From Bacteroidaceae bacterium (lineage in GTDB: Bacteria > Bacteroidota > Bacteroidia > Bacteroidales > Bacteroidaceae): a stretch of 64,000 bases of DNA. The DNA is taken from contig JAFYWV010000030.1 of NCBI GenBank assembly GCA_017546505.1, positions 1 through 64,000 on the forward strand, given 5' to 3'. The notes beneath the pieces were generated by a model. That model searched no databases. It had not been told where the DNA came from and saw only the letters and a list, made by a program, of their open reading frames with translations. Below are positions 44,325 through 53,594 of this stretch, in pieces (position 1 is the first letter of the stretch; the number at the start of each line of letters is the position of its first letter). The translations under genes and the position numbers were made by a program.

Positions 44325-45301
44325 TGAATACAAAAGAAGGCCTCATAGGCGTAATAGTACCGGTCTACAAGGTAGAACGATATATTGCAGAGTGCATTGA
44401 AAGCATTCTTGCACAGACTTATACCAAGTTTCGTCTAATACTTGTTGACGACGGAACACCCGATGGTGCCGGCAAAATATGCGATGAATACGCAAGAAAA
44501 GACCCGCGCATAACTGTCATTCACCAAGAGAATGCCGGTGTAACACGCGCTCGTGCACGAGGCGTAGAGGAGGCCGAGGATTGCGAATGGATTGCATTTG
44601 TTGATAGTGACGACACAATTACGACAGACTACCTGAAGGTTTTACACAATGCCGTTTGCGAGAATATAGACATAGTGCTTAATGAAATAAATCTAAAAAC
44701 CAATAAGTTATCGACATTCAGATACCGTTCACAGCTTATTGGAGATAACTGTCTTATAAACATTGGGCCTTGTAACAAACTGTTCCGTAAAAAACTCTTC
44801 AACACACATATCTTTGACATACCTCGCAACATAGTTGTTGGCGAGGATATGATAATGAACATAAGACTTGCATTCTCAAGTAAAAAAGAATATGTCAGTA
44901 TTTTAAACAAGCCAGAAATATATTACTACAGACCGAACGAAAGCAGTATTACTCATTGTTTCAGTAGTACACCCGAATACGAACATCTGTTTCAACTGCA
45001 CTTGTCAGTTTCAATACCATACGAAGAAAAAGACAAATATTTCAAATTGACCATAAAAAACCGTTTGTCAAACTTTTCTCGGTTTTGGGGATATAAATAT
45101 TATGTCAAAGGTATGAAGGAGACTACATTCTACCAAGAACTGAAAAAGGATATAAAGACATACAAATACGATCTCTCTGCTATTGACAGGATTATTTTCT
45201 ATTGTGAGAACCGTCTTTTCCGTTTTTTGGCAATAAACATTAAAAAAGCCAAGAACCTATTATTGCATAAAAGTCCAAAAGCCAACAACCGTTTTTATTA
45301 A
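44324..45301 (+). CDS. GT2 family glycosyltransferase
   Basis: The 325-residue protein has a GT-A domain: LIGVIVPVYKVERYIAECIESILAQTY, LVDDGTPDGAGKICDEYA, and AFVDSDDTI (DxD metal site). The acceptor-side C-terminal half is divergent and ends in basic residues, with a WGYKYYVKGMK block. I start at the ATG overlapping the pyruvyl transferase stop (TAATG). The first part is very close to the next gene, including 108 identical bases (44388-44495 against 45405-45512). The sugar specificity is unknown. Confidence 0.93.
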   Translation: MNTKEGLIGVIVPVYKVERYIAECIESILAQTYTKFRLILVDDGTPDGAGKICDEYARKDPRITVIHQENAGVTRARARGVEEAEDCEWIAFVDSDDTITTDYLKVLHNAVCENIDIVLNEINLKTNKLSTFRYRSQLIGDNCLINIGPCNKLFRKKLFNTHIFDIPRNIVVGEDMIMNIRLAFSSKKEYVSILNKPEIYYYRPNESSITHCFSSTPEYEHLFQLHLSVSIPYEEKDKYFKLTIKNRLSNFSRFWGYKYYVKGMKETTFYQELKKDIKTYKYDLSAIDRIIFYCENRLFRFLAINIKKAKNLLLHKSPKANNRFY

Positions 45302-45334
45302 TGCAGATTTCTTAAATAAAATCATATAGAAAAA

Positions 45335-46324
45335 ATGACAAAGAAAATGGAAATTGGCCTTATCGGAGTAATAGTACCCGTTTACAAGGTCGAACAATAT
45401 ATCTCAGAGTGCATTGAAAGCATTCTTGCACAGACTTATACCAAGTTTCGTCTAATACTTGTTGACGACGGAACACCCGATGGTGCCGGCAAAATATGCG
45501 ATGAATACGCAAAAAAAGACCCGCGAATAATTGTCATTCACCAAGAAAATGCAGGTGTAACACGTGCAAGGGCACGCGGAGTTGAAAAGGCAGAAGACTG
45601 CGAGTTTATAACGTTTGTCGACGGCGATGATATTTTGCTAATGGATGCGCTTTATGAGTACCGAAAGAAAATGGATGATAGTACAGATATAGTTATGAAT
45701 ACGACATATTGTACTGAAACAGATAAATGCGTGTACTTCAACTCTTATGAAGTAGCTAAAAACATTTTGGATTTTAATTCATTCATAAAAAAACTCGAGA
45801 TTTGCTATGGAGGGGCACCTTGGGGTAAATTGTTCCGTAAGAATTTATTTAACTCGAAAACATTTGACATTCCAAGGGATATCGTTTTTGGAGAAGATGC
45901 CATAATGAACTTACGACTAGCATTCAATAGCAACAAAAACATCAGGATAATAACACATCCATATTACTTCTATAGACAAAACAATTATAGCAGTGCCTGT
46001 AAAGAATTCAAAATTACATTGGAGCACGAAGAACTATTCTATGACGCATTAAAGTTATCCATACCACAAGAATATCACGACACTTATATTGGAACCACAA
46101 TAAAGAACAGATTGGTCAGTTTCAATTTATTTTGGGGATATAAATACTTCGTTAAAGGAATGAAAAAACGAAAATTCTACCAAGAACTGAAAAAAGATAT
46201 AAATATCCACGGATACAAACTATCTCCAATTGATGAAATTATTTTTAAATACGAAAACCCAATAATTCGTTTTTTATCTATAAACATTAAAAAAGTCAAA
46301 AATCTGTTATCATATAAGAACTAA
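45335..46324 (+). CDS. GT2 family glycosyltransferase (paralogue of preceding gene)
   Basis: The 329-residue protein shares the GT-A N-terminal half with the previous gene (VIVPVYKVEQYISECIESI, VDDGTPDGAGKICDEYAKKDPRI, FITFVDGDDILLMDA), while the region from about residue 110 to 200 differs strongly. The C-terminal WGYKYFVKGMKKRKFYQELKKDI again resembles its neighbour. This pattern fits tandem duplication with divergence or replacement of the central part that selects the acceptor. It lies 33 bases downstream of the paralogue. Confidence 0.93.
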   Translation: MTKKMEIGLIGVIVPVYKVEQYISECIESILAQTYTKFRLILVDDGTPDGAGKICDEYAKKDPRIIVIHQENAGVTRARARGVEKAEDCEFITFVDGDDILLMDALYEYRKKMDDSTDIVMNTTYCTETDKCVYFNSYEVAKNILDFNSFIKKLEICYGGAPWGKLFRKNLFNSKTFDIPRDIVFGEDAIMNLRLAFNSNKNIRIITHPYYFYRQNNYSSACKEFKITLEHEELFYDALKLSIPQEYHDTYIGTTIKNRLVSFNLFWGYKYFVKGMKKRKFYQELKKDINIHGYKLSPIDEIIFKYENPIIRFLSINIKKVKNLLSYKN

Positions 46325-46511
46325 AAAGAGCTACTCCTGTTAATAAATACAAGGTTAATTGAATAAAAACAGAAAAAGACCTTGAATTCATTAAACAGTC
46401 AAGTCATTTCAAGTTAAACAGTGTTGGCTATTTTCTTTTAAAAGCACCAATTCATCTTGTTGCAATCGGAATTAAAAAATCAAGCCACTCGAACAACATT
46501 TTTATAATAAT
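46325..46511 (+). other. Gap with a possible gene remnant
   Basis: This AT-rich 187-base gap has no promoter or terminator that I can see. One frame stays open from 46363 to 46533 and reads like protein (including LEFIKQSSHFKLNSVGYFLL and IHLVAIGIKKSSHS), but it lacks a start codon and is closed just upstream by TGA. It could be the tail of a deleted capsule gene. It may also be chance. Confidence 0.3.
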
Positions 46512-47471
46512 ATGCAAAGTTCCAATTCAATAAAAATTCTCTGTTCACCCGACAACAATTATGTCCCATATTGCGGCATAATGCTGACCTCGCTATTTGA
46601 AAACAATAAAGATTCAAAATTTGAGGTATATGTTATGTGTGAATCGCTAAGTATAAAAAACAAAGAAAATCTGGAGCGTTTATCCAAATTATACAATGCA
46701 AAAATAGAGATAATTCAAATAGACAAAACCATTTTTAAAAAGTGTCCTATCAGAGTTGGAGATCACGTAAGCATTGCAGCTTACTATAGACTCATTGCTG
46801 CCGATGTACTTCCTAAAGACCTTGACAAGATTTTATATCTTGACTGTGACACAATCATTAACGGTTCAATAAAAGGACTTTACAATACAGACATTTCTGA
46901 ATATGCATTGGGTGCCTGCATTGACGAAGGATTTTATAATGAAGAACATTACAAACGCCTGTGTTACAGCCAGGAACATCCTTACATAAACAGCGGAGTC
47001 ATTCTATTCAATCTAAAATATTGGCGAGAAAACAACATTGTAAACAAATGTCTTGAATATATTGTCAACAACACCGACAGGGTAATATTTCACGACCAGG
47101 ATACATTGAATGCAGTATTACATAAACAAATCAGACTTTTACCCATAAAAAACAATCTGCAAACGATGTTCCTTTTATCTGAATATACCAAAAACTATAA
47201 TGTGAATTTTGTTAAGGAGATTATCAACACAGCCCAAAAGCCGATAATAATCCACTTCACAGGAGCAAGCAAACCTTGGTTCAAAGGTTCAAGGCATCCA
47301 TTCTGCAACAGATTTCTACACTATAGAAAAATTTCATTGTGGAGAACTATACCCCTTGTAACACACAAGACAAGCATTTATGATTACCTGATGAGATTAA
47401 GAAATGAAATTATATGGGCACTAGGCTTAAAAAAGAGACCAATATCATATATAATTGAAAAACAAGATTAA
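46512..47471 (+). CDS. GT8 family glycosyltransferase
   Basis: The 319-residue protein has the GT8 fold: ILCSPDNNYVPYCGIMLTSLFENN, SIAAYYRLIAADVLPKDLDKILYLDCDTII (DxD) near residue 115, YINSGVILFNLKYWRE, and HDQDTLNAVLH, followed by IIHFTGASKPWFKGSRHP. These are the markers of LPS galactosyl/glucosyltransferases such as WaaJ/RfaI. It sits between a gap and a GT2 gene, eight bases apart from the latter. A retaining hexosyl transfer is expected. Confidence 0.93.
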   Translation: MQSSNSIKILCSPDNNYVPYCGIMLTSLFENNKDSKFEVYVMCESLSIKNKENLERLSKLYNAKIEIIQIDKTIFKKCPIRVGDHVSIAAYYRLIAADVLPKDLDKILYLDCDTIINGSIKGLYNTDISEYALGACIDEGFYNEEHYKRLCYSQEHPYINSGVILFNLKYWRENNIVNKCLEYIVNNTDRVIFHDQDTLNAVLHKQIRLLPIKNNLQTMFLLSEYTKNYNVNFVKEIINTAQKPIIIHFTGASKPWFKGSRHPFCNRFLHYRKISLWRTIPLVTHKTSIYDYLMRLRNEIIWALGLKKRPISYIIEKQD

Positions 47472-47479
47472 GTAACACT

Positions 47480-48409
47480 ATGTACCCTGAAGCATTAATA
47501 TCCATTATTGTTCCGGTATACAATACTGAGAAATTTATCCACAGATGTCTAGATTCTATTGCGGCCCAAACATATACAAATTGGGAAGCTATTTTGGTTG
47601 ACGACGGTTCGCCCGACAACGCAGGAAGAATATGCGATGAATATGCAGCCAATGACAAGCGTTTCAAGGTCATACACCAGAAGAACCACGGTGTTGTAAA
47701 TGCCCGCAACAACGCTATTGCAAAAGCAAGAGGAGAGTTTTTGGCATTTGTTGACAGCGACGATTTCATTGAACCGACAATGCTCGAGGAAATGTCATCT
47801 GCTGCAATAAAAAAACACGCCGACATTGTATGGTGCTGTGCTAAGGCAATATTCAAAGAGGGAATTGTAGAACGTACACTTGATATCAATAGTGAACCTG
47901 TAGAGAGTATAAAAAGACTCATCACCGGACAGCTTCCAGGATGGTTATGTATTAAGCTAATAAATAGGGATTTTTGGAACAAATGCAATATTAGAACAGA
48001 TGAGAATGCTGTAATTTATGAAGATACATTTATTTCCATACAGCTAATGGCACACAATCCACGAATGGAGTATGTCGATAAACCGCTATACAACTATGTC
48101 AGATTAAATGAAAATGCGGCAACACATAATTTGGATATTTCCAAAGCAGAAAGGAATATTCAACATATATATGATTACTTAAAAGAATTTTCGTTGTATG
48201 ACGTATGCAAAAATGAGTTTACCGAAATGGCCTTGACATTTAAGATTCAACTTTTGAGACAAGACATAAAAAAAGCCTGTAGACTTTACCCGTTTGCACA
48301 CAGGAGATTCCGTAATTTCAAATTTCCATTTAAGACTTCTGCATTTTATTGGGTAGCCTTCAATACCGGAGCCCTGGGAAGATTTATGTTTAAGTTGCAT
48401 TTCAAATAG
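47480..48409 (+). CDS. GT2 family glycosyltransferase
   Basis: The 309-residue protein has a GT-A domain with LISIIVPVYNTEKFIHRCLDSIAAQTYTNWE, LVDDGSPDNAGRICDEYA and AFVDSDDFIEPTMLEEM. The C-terminal part carries LPGWLCIKLINRDFW and a basic end. It belongs to the same broad GT2 group as its neighbours but is less similar to the duplicated pair. The acceptor is unknown. It precedes the fucosyltransferase-like gene by seven bases. Confidence 0.93.
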   Translation: MYPEALISIIVPVYNTEKFIHRCLDSIAAQTYTNWEAILVDDGSPDNAGRICDEYAANDKRFKVIHQKNHGVVNARNNAIAKARGEFLAFVDSDDFIEPTMLEEMSSAAIKKHADIVWCCAKAIFKEGIVERTLDINSEPVESIKRLITGQLPGWLCIKLINRDFWNKCNIRTDENAVIYEDTFISIQLMAHNPRMEYVDKPLYNYVRLNENAATHNLDISKAERNIQHIYDYLKEFSLYDVCKNEFTEMALTFKIQLLRQDIKKACRLYPFAHRRFRNFKFPFKTSAFYWVAFNTGALGRFMFKLHFK

Positions 48410-48416
48410 ATACACA

Positions 48417-49439
48417 ATGAAAGTTCCGCACTTCTTAAAAGTATTGAAACGTAAGATACTCTCTAACAAATACGGCAAATGGTACATTGCACAAAAGGAT
48501 TGTGACATATACCGTAAATCTATTGACCGATTGAATGAGGGGTATTTTACAGGCGATAAAGCAGAAACAACCAAACCCAAAAGGGTTGTTCTCATCTATG
48601 ATAACAAAAAGAGGGCTTTTGGCCTGGCCGACCGTTTGCGTAGCATCGTTTCAATATATAAGACCTGTACCGAACTGAACATTGATTTCAAGATACTATT
48701 TACTCACCCATTTAATCTCTCGCGTTATTTGCAACCCAATATCGTAGATTGGGAAATAGCAGCAGAGGATTTATGCTACAATCTAAACAACACAGATATT
48801 TGCTGCCTAGAGATGAGAACCGGTAGCGACTTTGAGATTACACAACACGAAAAATGGTTCAAGAAAGAGCTGAAAAAAGAATATAGCGAATTTCATATAA
48901 GGACAAATACAGCCTACTCTTTCAAATATGATTTTGCAAGGTTGTTCAATAAGCTATTCAAGCCATCCCCTCTTTTGCTTGGACTTATGTCAGAACATCT
49001 CAAAAAACTTGGGAACGAATATATAAGTGTCTCATTCCGTTTTCTTGACTTGTTGGGCGACTTCAATGAACCCGACAGCACAAACGGCCATTTGAGCGAA
49101 ACTGAGCGAAAAGGACTCATAAAAAGAAACATAGAGCAGATTGAAATGCTGCACAAAGGACACCCGAATACAAGAATACTTGTAAATTCCGATAGTTACA
49201 CATTTCTTGAAGCTGCAAAGAAAATGGAATACACGTACATTGTGCCTGGAAACATCGAACACGTTGACAATACAGTAAGCAATGCAGAAGATGCACACGA
49301 CAAGACATTGACCGACTTTTTCCTTATTGCTCACGCAAAAGAGGTCTATCTGTTCATAACCGGAGATATGTACAACAGCAATTTCCCCTATGCAGCATCA
49401 AAACTATACAACAAGCCGTTCAACAGAATCTATTTTTGA
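48417..49439 (+). CDS. Possible O-fucosyltransferase/NodZ-like glycosyltransferase
   Basis: The 340-residue protein has no strong family match that I can name. The segment KRAFGLADRLRSIVSIYKTC near residue 65 resembles the GG/GxxxRLR nucleotide-binding motif of NodZ and FUT8-like fucosyltransferases. The C-terminal HDKTLTDFFLIAHAKEVYLFITGDMYNSNFPYAAS resembles their acidic, serine-rich nucleotide-sugar end. No signal peptide or membrane helix is present. Its place among glycosyltransferases supports a transferase role. Confidence 0.6.
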   Translation: MKVPHFLKVLKRKILSNKYGKWYIAQKDCDIYRKSIDRLNEGYFTGDKAETTKPKRVVLIYDNKKRAFGLADRLRSIVSIYKTCTELNIDFKILFTHPFNLSRYLQPNIVDWEIAAEDLCYNLNNTDICCLEMRTGSDFEITQHEKWFKKELKKEYSEFHIRTNTAYSFKYDFARLFNKLFKPSPLLLGLMSEHLKKLGNEYISVSFRFLDLLGDFNEPDSTNGHLSETERKGLIKRNIEQIEMLHKGHPNTRILVNSDSYTFLEAAKKMEYTYIVPGNIEHVDNTVSNAEDAHDKTLTDFFLIAHAKEVYLFITGDMYNSNFPYAASKLYNKPFNRIYF

Positions 49440-49442
49440 GAG

Positions 49443-50429
49443 ATGAATCCAAAGATTGGAATAGTTGTTCCCGTTTATAAAGCCGAGATATATGTTGCAG
49501 AGTGCATAGATAGCATTCTTGCACAGACATATACAAACTTCCGTCTTATACTCGTCGATGACGGCACGCCCGACAATGCTGGCAAAATTTGCGATGAATA
49601 CGCAAAAAAAGACCCGCGAATAACCGTTATTCATCAGAAAAATGCCGGAGTGACACGCGCAAGAGCACGGGGTGTTGACGAGGCCGAAGATTGTGAGTTC
49701 ATAACCTTTGCAGATGCTGATGACCTTATGCCCAACGATGCACTCGAAACACTTGTTTCAATTCTAAAACCCGAAACAGAAATTTCAACAGGCACATTGA
49801 GGCGTTTCAGTACAAATTCAACAAATCTTGCAAATAATCAAGTTAGCAGAACAAAAAGCATATCACCAACCGATTACAGAAAACAGATGATACTGGGCAT
49901 CGATAGCGGGCCATATTGCAAACTTATAAAACGCACATTGTTTACCCCTGCCGTTTTTGATATTCCACGAAACATTATAATGGGCGAGGATTGCATTGCG
50001 AATACAAGAATAGCCTTTAACAATAAAAAAAATGTTGTTGCAACAACAAAACCTGTCTACTATTACAGACAGCACGAGAACAGCATAATGCACACCTTTG
50101 ACGGTGGTGTGGAATATGAAGATTTGTTTTTTCATTACATTGAAGACTCCATTCCTTCAGAAGTGAGAAACCACTACACAAAATTCGTTGTAATAAGTAA
50201 AATCCTAAGCTATGATTACAACTTTGGTTTCTCTACAGAAAAGCCCAAATGGGTGGATACAGATTATTGCAAGAGTATCTTGAATGATATAAATAGATAC
50301 AAAATAAAATCATTGTTGATTGAACGCTTGCTTATTACAACAACAAACCGTCAAATACGATATTTTTTAATCATTCTGAAAAGAATAAAAAACAAACTGC
50401 TTCGAGGAATCCAAATCTATTATAAGTGA
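49443..50429 (+). CDS. GT2 family glycosyltransferase (third paralogue)
   Basis: The 328-residue protein has the same N-terminal cassette as the pair at 44.3-46.3 kb (GIVVPVYKAEIYVAECIDSILAQTYTNFRLILVDDGTPDNAGKICDEYAKKDPRI, AGVTRARARGVDEAEDCEF) with ADADDL as the DxD site. At the DNA level it is clearly related to those genes but more diverged. The C-terminal half is unlike theirs. It starts three bases after the fucosyltransferase-like gene. Confidence 0.92.
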   Translation: MNPKIGIVVPVYKAEIYVAECIDSILAQTYTNFRLILVDDGTPDNAGKICDEYAKKDPRITVIHQKNAGVTRARARGVDEAEDCEFITFADADDLMPNDALETLVSILKPETEISTGTLRRFSTNSTNLANNQVSRTKSISPTDYRKQMILGIDSGPYCKLIKRTLFTPAVFDIPRNIIMGEDCIANTRIAFNNKKNVVATTKPVYYYRQHENSIMHTFDGGVEYEDLFFHYIEDSIPSEVRNHYTKFVVISKILSYDYNFGFSTEKPKWVDTDYCKSILNDINRYKIKSLLIERLLITTTNRQIRYFLIILKRIKNKLLRGIQIYYK

Positions 50430-51535
50430 TGGATATATTAATATGCACATTTACATTCATATTCGTTGTTCTGTTCTACTTTGTTATTTTATGGATTAAG
50501 TTAATCCCATATAATCAGAAGCCGCTTGAGATAAGAACTTTCGACAACAGTAATAGTCCTTATCACCCAAGTGTCATTTATTTCAAAAACGGATGGAATG
50601 GATACAAGTATTGGATGGCGGAGACGCCATTTCCACCCCAGGGTAAACCTTACCGCGACAGACAAGAATGCCCATCAATCCACGTTTCAAACGATGGTAT
50701 AAACTGGACCGAAATAAAAAAGAACCCGATAGATGACCTTACAGAAACTGATATAAAGGATTTCAACTACTTTTCGGACCCCCACCTTGTGTTCGTGGAT
50801 AATAATTTGGAATGTTGGTATCGCATTACTCACCGTAAAGGTATAATTGATAACTTCAAAAATATTCAATTGGTAAGAAAGCGTAGCTGTGATGGCATCA
50901 ATTGGAGTACAAGGGAGGTTATGGTAGACCTTGCAACCGTTAACGGTGATTCTTTAGGGAATATGGTTGTCAGCCCTGCAATTTTATATCAGAACGGGAA
51001 ATACCGGATGTGGTATGTCAATAGCGAGTCACGCACACACAGAGAACTATCATATTCCGAATCGTACAATGGAATAGAATGGACAATACAGAAAAGATGT
51101 ATCCTTGCCGGTGCAGAGAATATGCCGTGGCACATAGATGTCAATTTCATTGACAATAAGTATTATCTTGTAAGTTACAATTTCAAGAATCTTACACTCT
51201 GGGAAAGTGACAACGGTATTACGTTCAATTATATCAAAAAGGTTCTTGAACCCTCTGTTATTGGCTCATTCTATTCAGAAGGACTTTATAGAGCCTGTAT
51301 CATCAAAGACAAGAATCTTAAAATCTACTTTAGTGCAAATGATGCCTTCAAGACATATATTGGACTTCTACAGGAATACAACGAACGTTTTACTTTCGTA
51401 GCAGAAGGGAGACACCAGAACATTATCAGCCTACAGTTATACGTTTACGCAAAAAAATGGGTGTCCATAAAATTCATTTCACGAAAGTTCTTTAACATAT
51501 TTACTGCAGGTTACAATAAGTTTGCAAGGAAATGA
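50429..51535 (+). CDS. Membrane-anchored five-bladed beta-propeller protein (glycoside hydrolase-like)
   Basis: The 368-residue protein has one N-terminal membrane helix (ILICTFTFIFVVLFYFVILWIKL). A domain follows with repeated blade signatures such as YHPSVIYFKNGWNGYKYWMAETPFP, SDPHLVFVDNNLECWYR, VSPAILYQNGKYRMWYVN and WHIDVNFIDNKYYLVSYN. The pattern is that of the GH43/GH32/GH62 five-bladed propeller superfamily. No certain catalytic triad can be assigned by eye. The gene begins in the TGATG overlap with the preceding GT2 gene, and its end overlaps the next GT4 gene by four bases. Confidence 0.7.
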   Translation: MDILICTFTFIFVVLFYFVILWIKLIPYNQKPLEIRTFDNSNSPYHPSVIYFKNGWNGYKYWMAETPFPPQGKPYRDRQECPSIHVSNDGINWTEIKKNPIDDLTETDIKDFNYFSDPHLVFVDNNLECWYRITHRKGIIDNFKNIQLVRKRSCDGINWSTREVMVDLATVNGDSLGNMVVSPAILYQNGKYRMWYVNSESRTHRELSYSESYNGIEWTIQKRCILAGAENMPWHIDVNFIDNKYYLVSYNFKNLTLWESDNGITFNYIKKVLEPSVIGSFYSEGLYRACIIKDKNLKIYFSANDAFKTYIGLLQEYNERFTFVAEGRHQNIISLQLYVYAKKWVSIKFISRKFFNIFTAGYNKFARK

Positions 51536-52605
51536 GTTATAGCATAACCTTTATATTCCCACATCCGGTTAGCGGCCCAACAGGTGGCTACAAGGTGGTT
51601 TATGAATATGCCAACAGGCTTGTTGCCGATGGACACAGGGTAAATATTGTCTACTCAGGTTCGCTGTTCTGGAAAAAGAAATCGCTCTATTTCAAGCTGA
51701 CAAACTGTGTGAGATACATCCAAACGCTCATAAAAGGGTATAGTTGCCGCAAATGGTTTAACCTCGACAAGCGCGTAAAGGAACACTTGACACTCTCTCT
51801 TAATTACAACCACGTTCCCAAGAGTGATATTTACGTTTGTACATCTCCATACACTGCTATGTATGTAAAGGATTACCCAACGGAGAATAAATACTATTTT
51901 ATCCAGGGATATGAGAATTGGGGAGGTGTTACAGATGAAAAGTTAAGAGAGACATATCATTATCCACTAAAGAAGATTGTAATCTCAAAATGGTTGCAGG
52001 ATATCATTGAGAAGGAAGAAAACGAAACGTGTACACTCATTTACAACGGTTTCAACTTTAACGATTTTAGAGAAGAAATAAGGATAAGTGACAAGTATAG
52101 ATACCACGTTGCAATGCTTTACCACACGATTGAGTTGAAAGGGGCAAAGTACGGACTTGAAGCTCTTAATATTGTTAAAAAAGAAATACCGCAATTGAAA
52201 GCGAATTTGTTCGGCACACCACCTGCGCCGGCGTCACTACCTGAGTGGATTACATATAATCAACTGCCAAGCAAAGAAAAACTTAACGAAATATACAACA
52301 ATGGGGCCATTTTCATTGGAACAAGCAATATTGAAGGCTGGGGGTTGCCGATTGGTGAAGCTATGATTTGCGGTGCTGCCGTTGCCTGCACAAACAACAA
52401 AGGCTACCTTGAAATGGCAAAGGATGGAGAGACTGCGCTTGTTTCACCAATCAAGGATGCACAGGCGCTCGCAAATAATATTATACGCCTAATAAAAGAC
52501 GAAGAACTGCGTCACCGCATTGCAAGAAACGGCAACGAGTTCATCAAACAGTTTAAATGGGATAGTTCATATAAAAAACTTAAAGAGACATTGAATATAC
52601 AATGA
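51532..52605 (+). CDS. GT4 family glycosyltransferase
   Basis: The 357-residue protein has a GT-B fold. The N-terminal half is ITFIFPHPVSGPTGGYKVVYEYANRLVADGHRV. The C-terminal half holds the donor-binding FIGTSNIEGWGLPIGEAMICGAAVACTNNKGYLEMAKDGETALV, the EX7E region of GT4 enzymes. It is soluble or peripheral. Overlaps by four bases on both sides show coupling with the propeller protein and the acyltransferase. Confidence 0.93.
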   Translation: MSYSITFIFPHPVSGPTGGYKVVYEYANRLVADGHRVNIVYSGSLFWKKKSLYFKLTNCVRYIQTLIKGYSCRKWFNLDKRVKEHLTLSLNYNHVPKSDIYVCTSPYTAMYVKDYPTENKYYFIQGYENWGGVTDEKLRETYHYPLKKIVISKWLQDIIEKEENETCTLIYNGFNFNDFREEIRISDKYRYHVAMLYHTIELKGAKYGLEALNIVKKEIPQLKANLFGTPPAPASLPEWITYNQLPSKEKLNEIYNNGAIFIGTSNIEGWGLPIGEAMICGAAVACTNNKGYLEMAKDGETALVSPIKDAQALANNIIRLIKDEELRHRIARNGNEFIKQFKWDSSYKKLKETLNIQ

Positions 52606-53594
52606 AAGCACAAAGACAAATCAGCCTTGAGATACTGCGCATACTATGTATGTTGTTCATTGTGACAGGACATATTGGAGGCCGTAGTGGAATAGAATCT
52701 TTCCCTCCATTTGCCATAGCACCCCACGCAGTCAATTGTTTTGTTTTAATCTCAGGTTATTTCCTTATTACATCAAAGTTCAAGATTGAAAGAGCATTAA
52801 GGGTTATAAATGAAACCATTTTTTATACATTTACAATAACAATAATATTGTATTTGTTTGGCAAAGCGGATCTATATGACATCACAAAATCAATAATGCC
52901 TTTTGCTCCAACAAAATTCAGTTATTGGTTTGTTAACAAGTATCTTGCCGTCATTCTACTTTCGCCCTTTATCTGCAAAGTATGTGCAACGATAAGCAAA
53001 AGACAGTATCAAATACTGCTTGCTACTTTATTACTGATAGCTTCTTCTCTTTTAATAGTATTCCCATTCGCTGAGTTGTTTGGTAATAGTTTCTCACTTT
53101 TATGGATGATTACCGTATTCATCACCGGTGGTTATTTGAGATTATATGAACCAGAATTCAAATATTGGGGAACAGCGACACTCGGTCTGCTAATTCTGTA
53201 CAACATTTGTAATATATACGGACAGGGTGTGATTTGTTTAGGATATAATTCACTAATCACTTGGAGTTTAGCAATAGCCACTTTTATGTGGTTCAAGAAT
53301 TTACAAATACTCGACAGGGGAATAATTGCAAAAACTACCACTTTTATTGCACCACACGTATTTGCGGCATACCTCATACACGAGCAGGGGCTAATGAGAA
53401 CGTATATAGTAGATTTATTGAACAAATTCCAAGGCTATATGCCCAATACACTCTACTTATATCTCTTTGGTATTGCAGTGATTATATTTTCTGCTTTCAT
53501 AGACAAAGGCAGAATGCTTTTGTTCAAATATACAGGAATAGACCAACTGACAAACAAAATTGCTTGCAGACTAAATAAGTTATACGAAGGATGA
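52602..53594 (+). CDS. Membrane acyltransferase (acyltransferase-3 family)
   Basis: The 330-residue protein has about ten helices and the start RQISLEILRILCMLFIVTGHIGG, with the conserved His of acyltransferase-3 enzymes, then AVNCFVLISGYFLI. It would acetylate a sugar of the repeat unit. A small basic tail follows the last helix. It overlaps the HAD protein gene by four bases. Confidence 0.88.
   Translation: MKAQRQISLEILRILCMLFIVTGHIGGRSGIESFPPFAIAPHAVNCFVLISGYFLITSKFKIERALRVINETIFYTFTITIILYLFGKADLYDITKSIMPFAPTKFSYWFVNKYLAVILLSPFICKVCATISKRQYQILLATLLLIASSLLIVFPFAELFGNSFSLLWMITVFITGGYLRLYEPEFKYWGTATLGLLILYNICNIYGQGVICLGYNSLITWSLAIATFMWFKNLQILDRGIIAKTTTFIAPHVFAAYLIHEQGLMRTYIVDLLNKFQGYMPNTLYLYLFGIAVIIFSAFIDKGRMLLFKYTGIDQLTNKIACRLNKLYEG

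Noticed and set aside
43200-53594. Insertion sequence or phage origin for the AT-rich capsule segment
   Set aside because: No transposase, integrase or terminal repeats were seen; the genes are all polysaccharide-related, so base composition alone is only a sign of capsule gene exchange.
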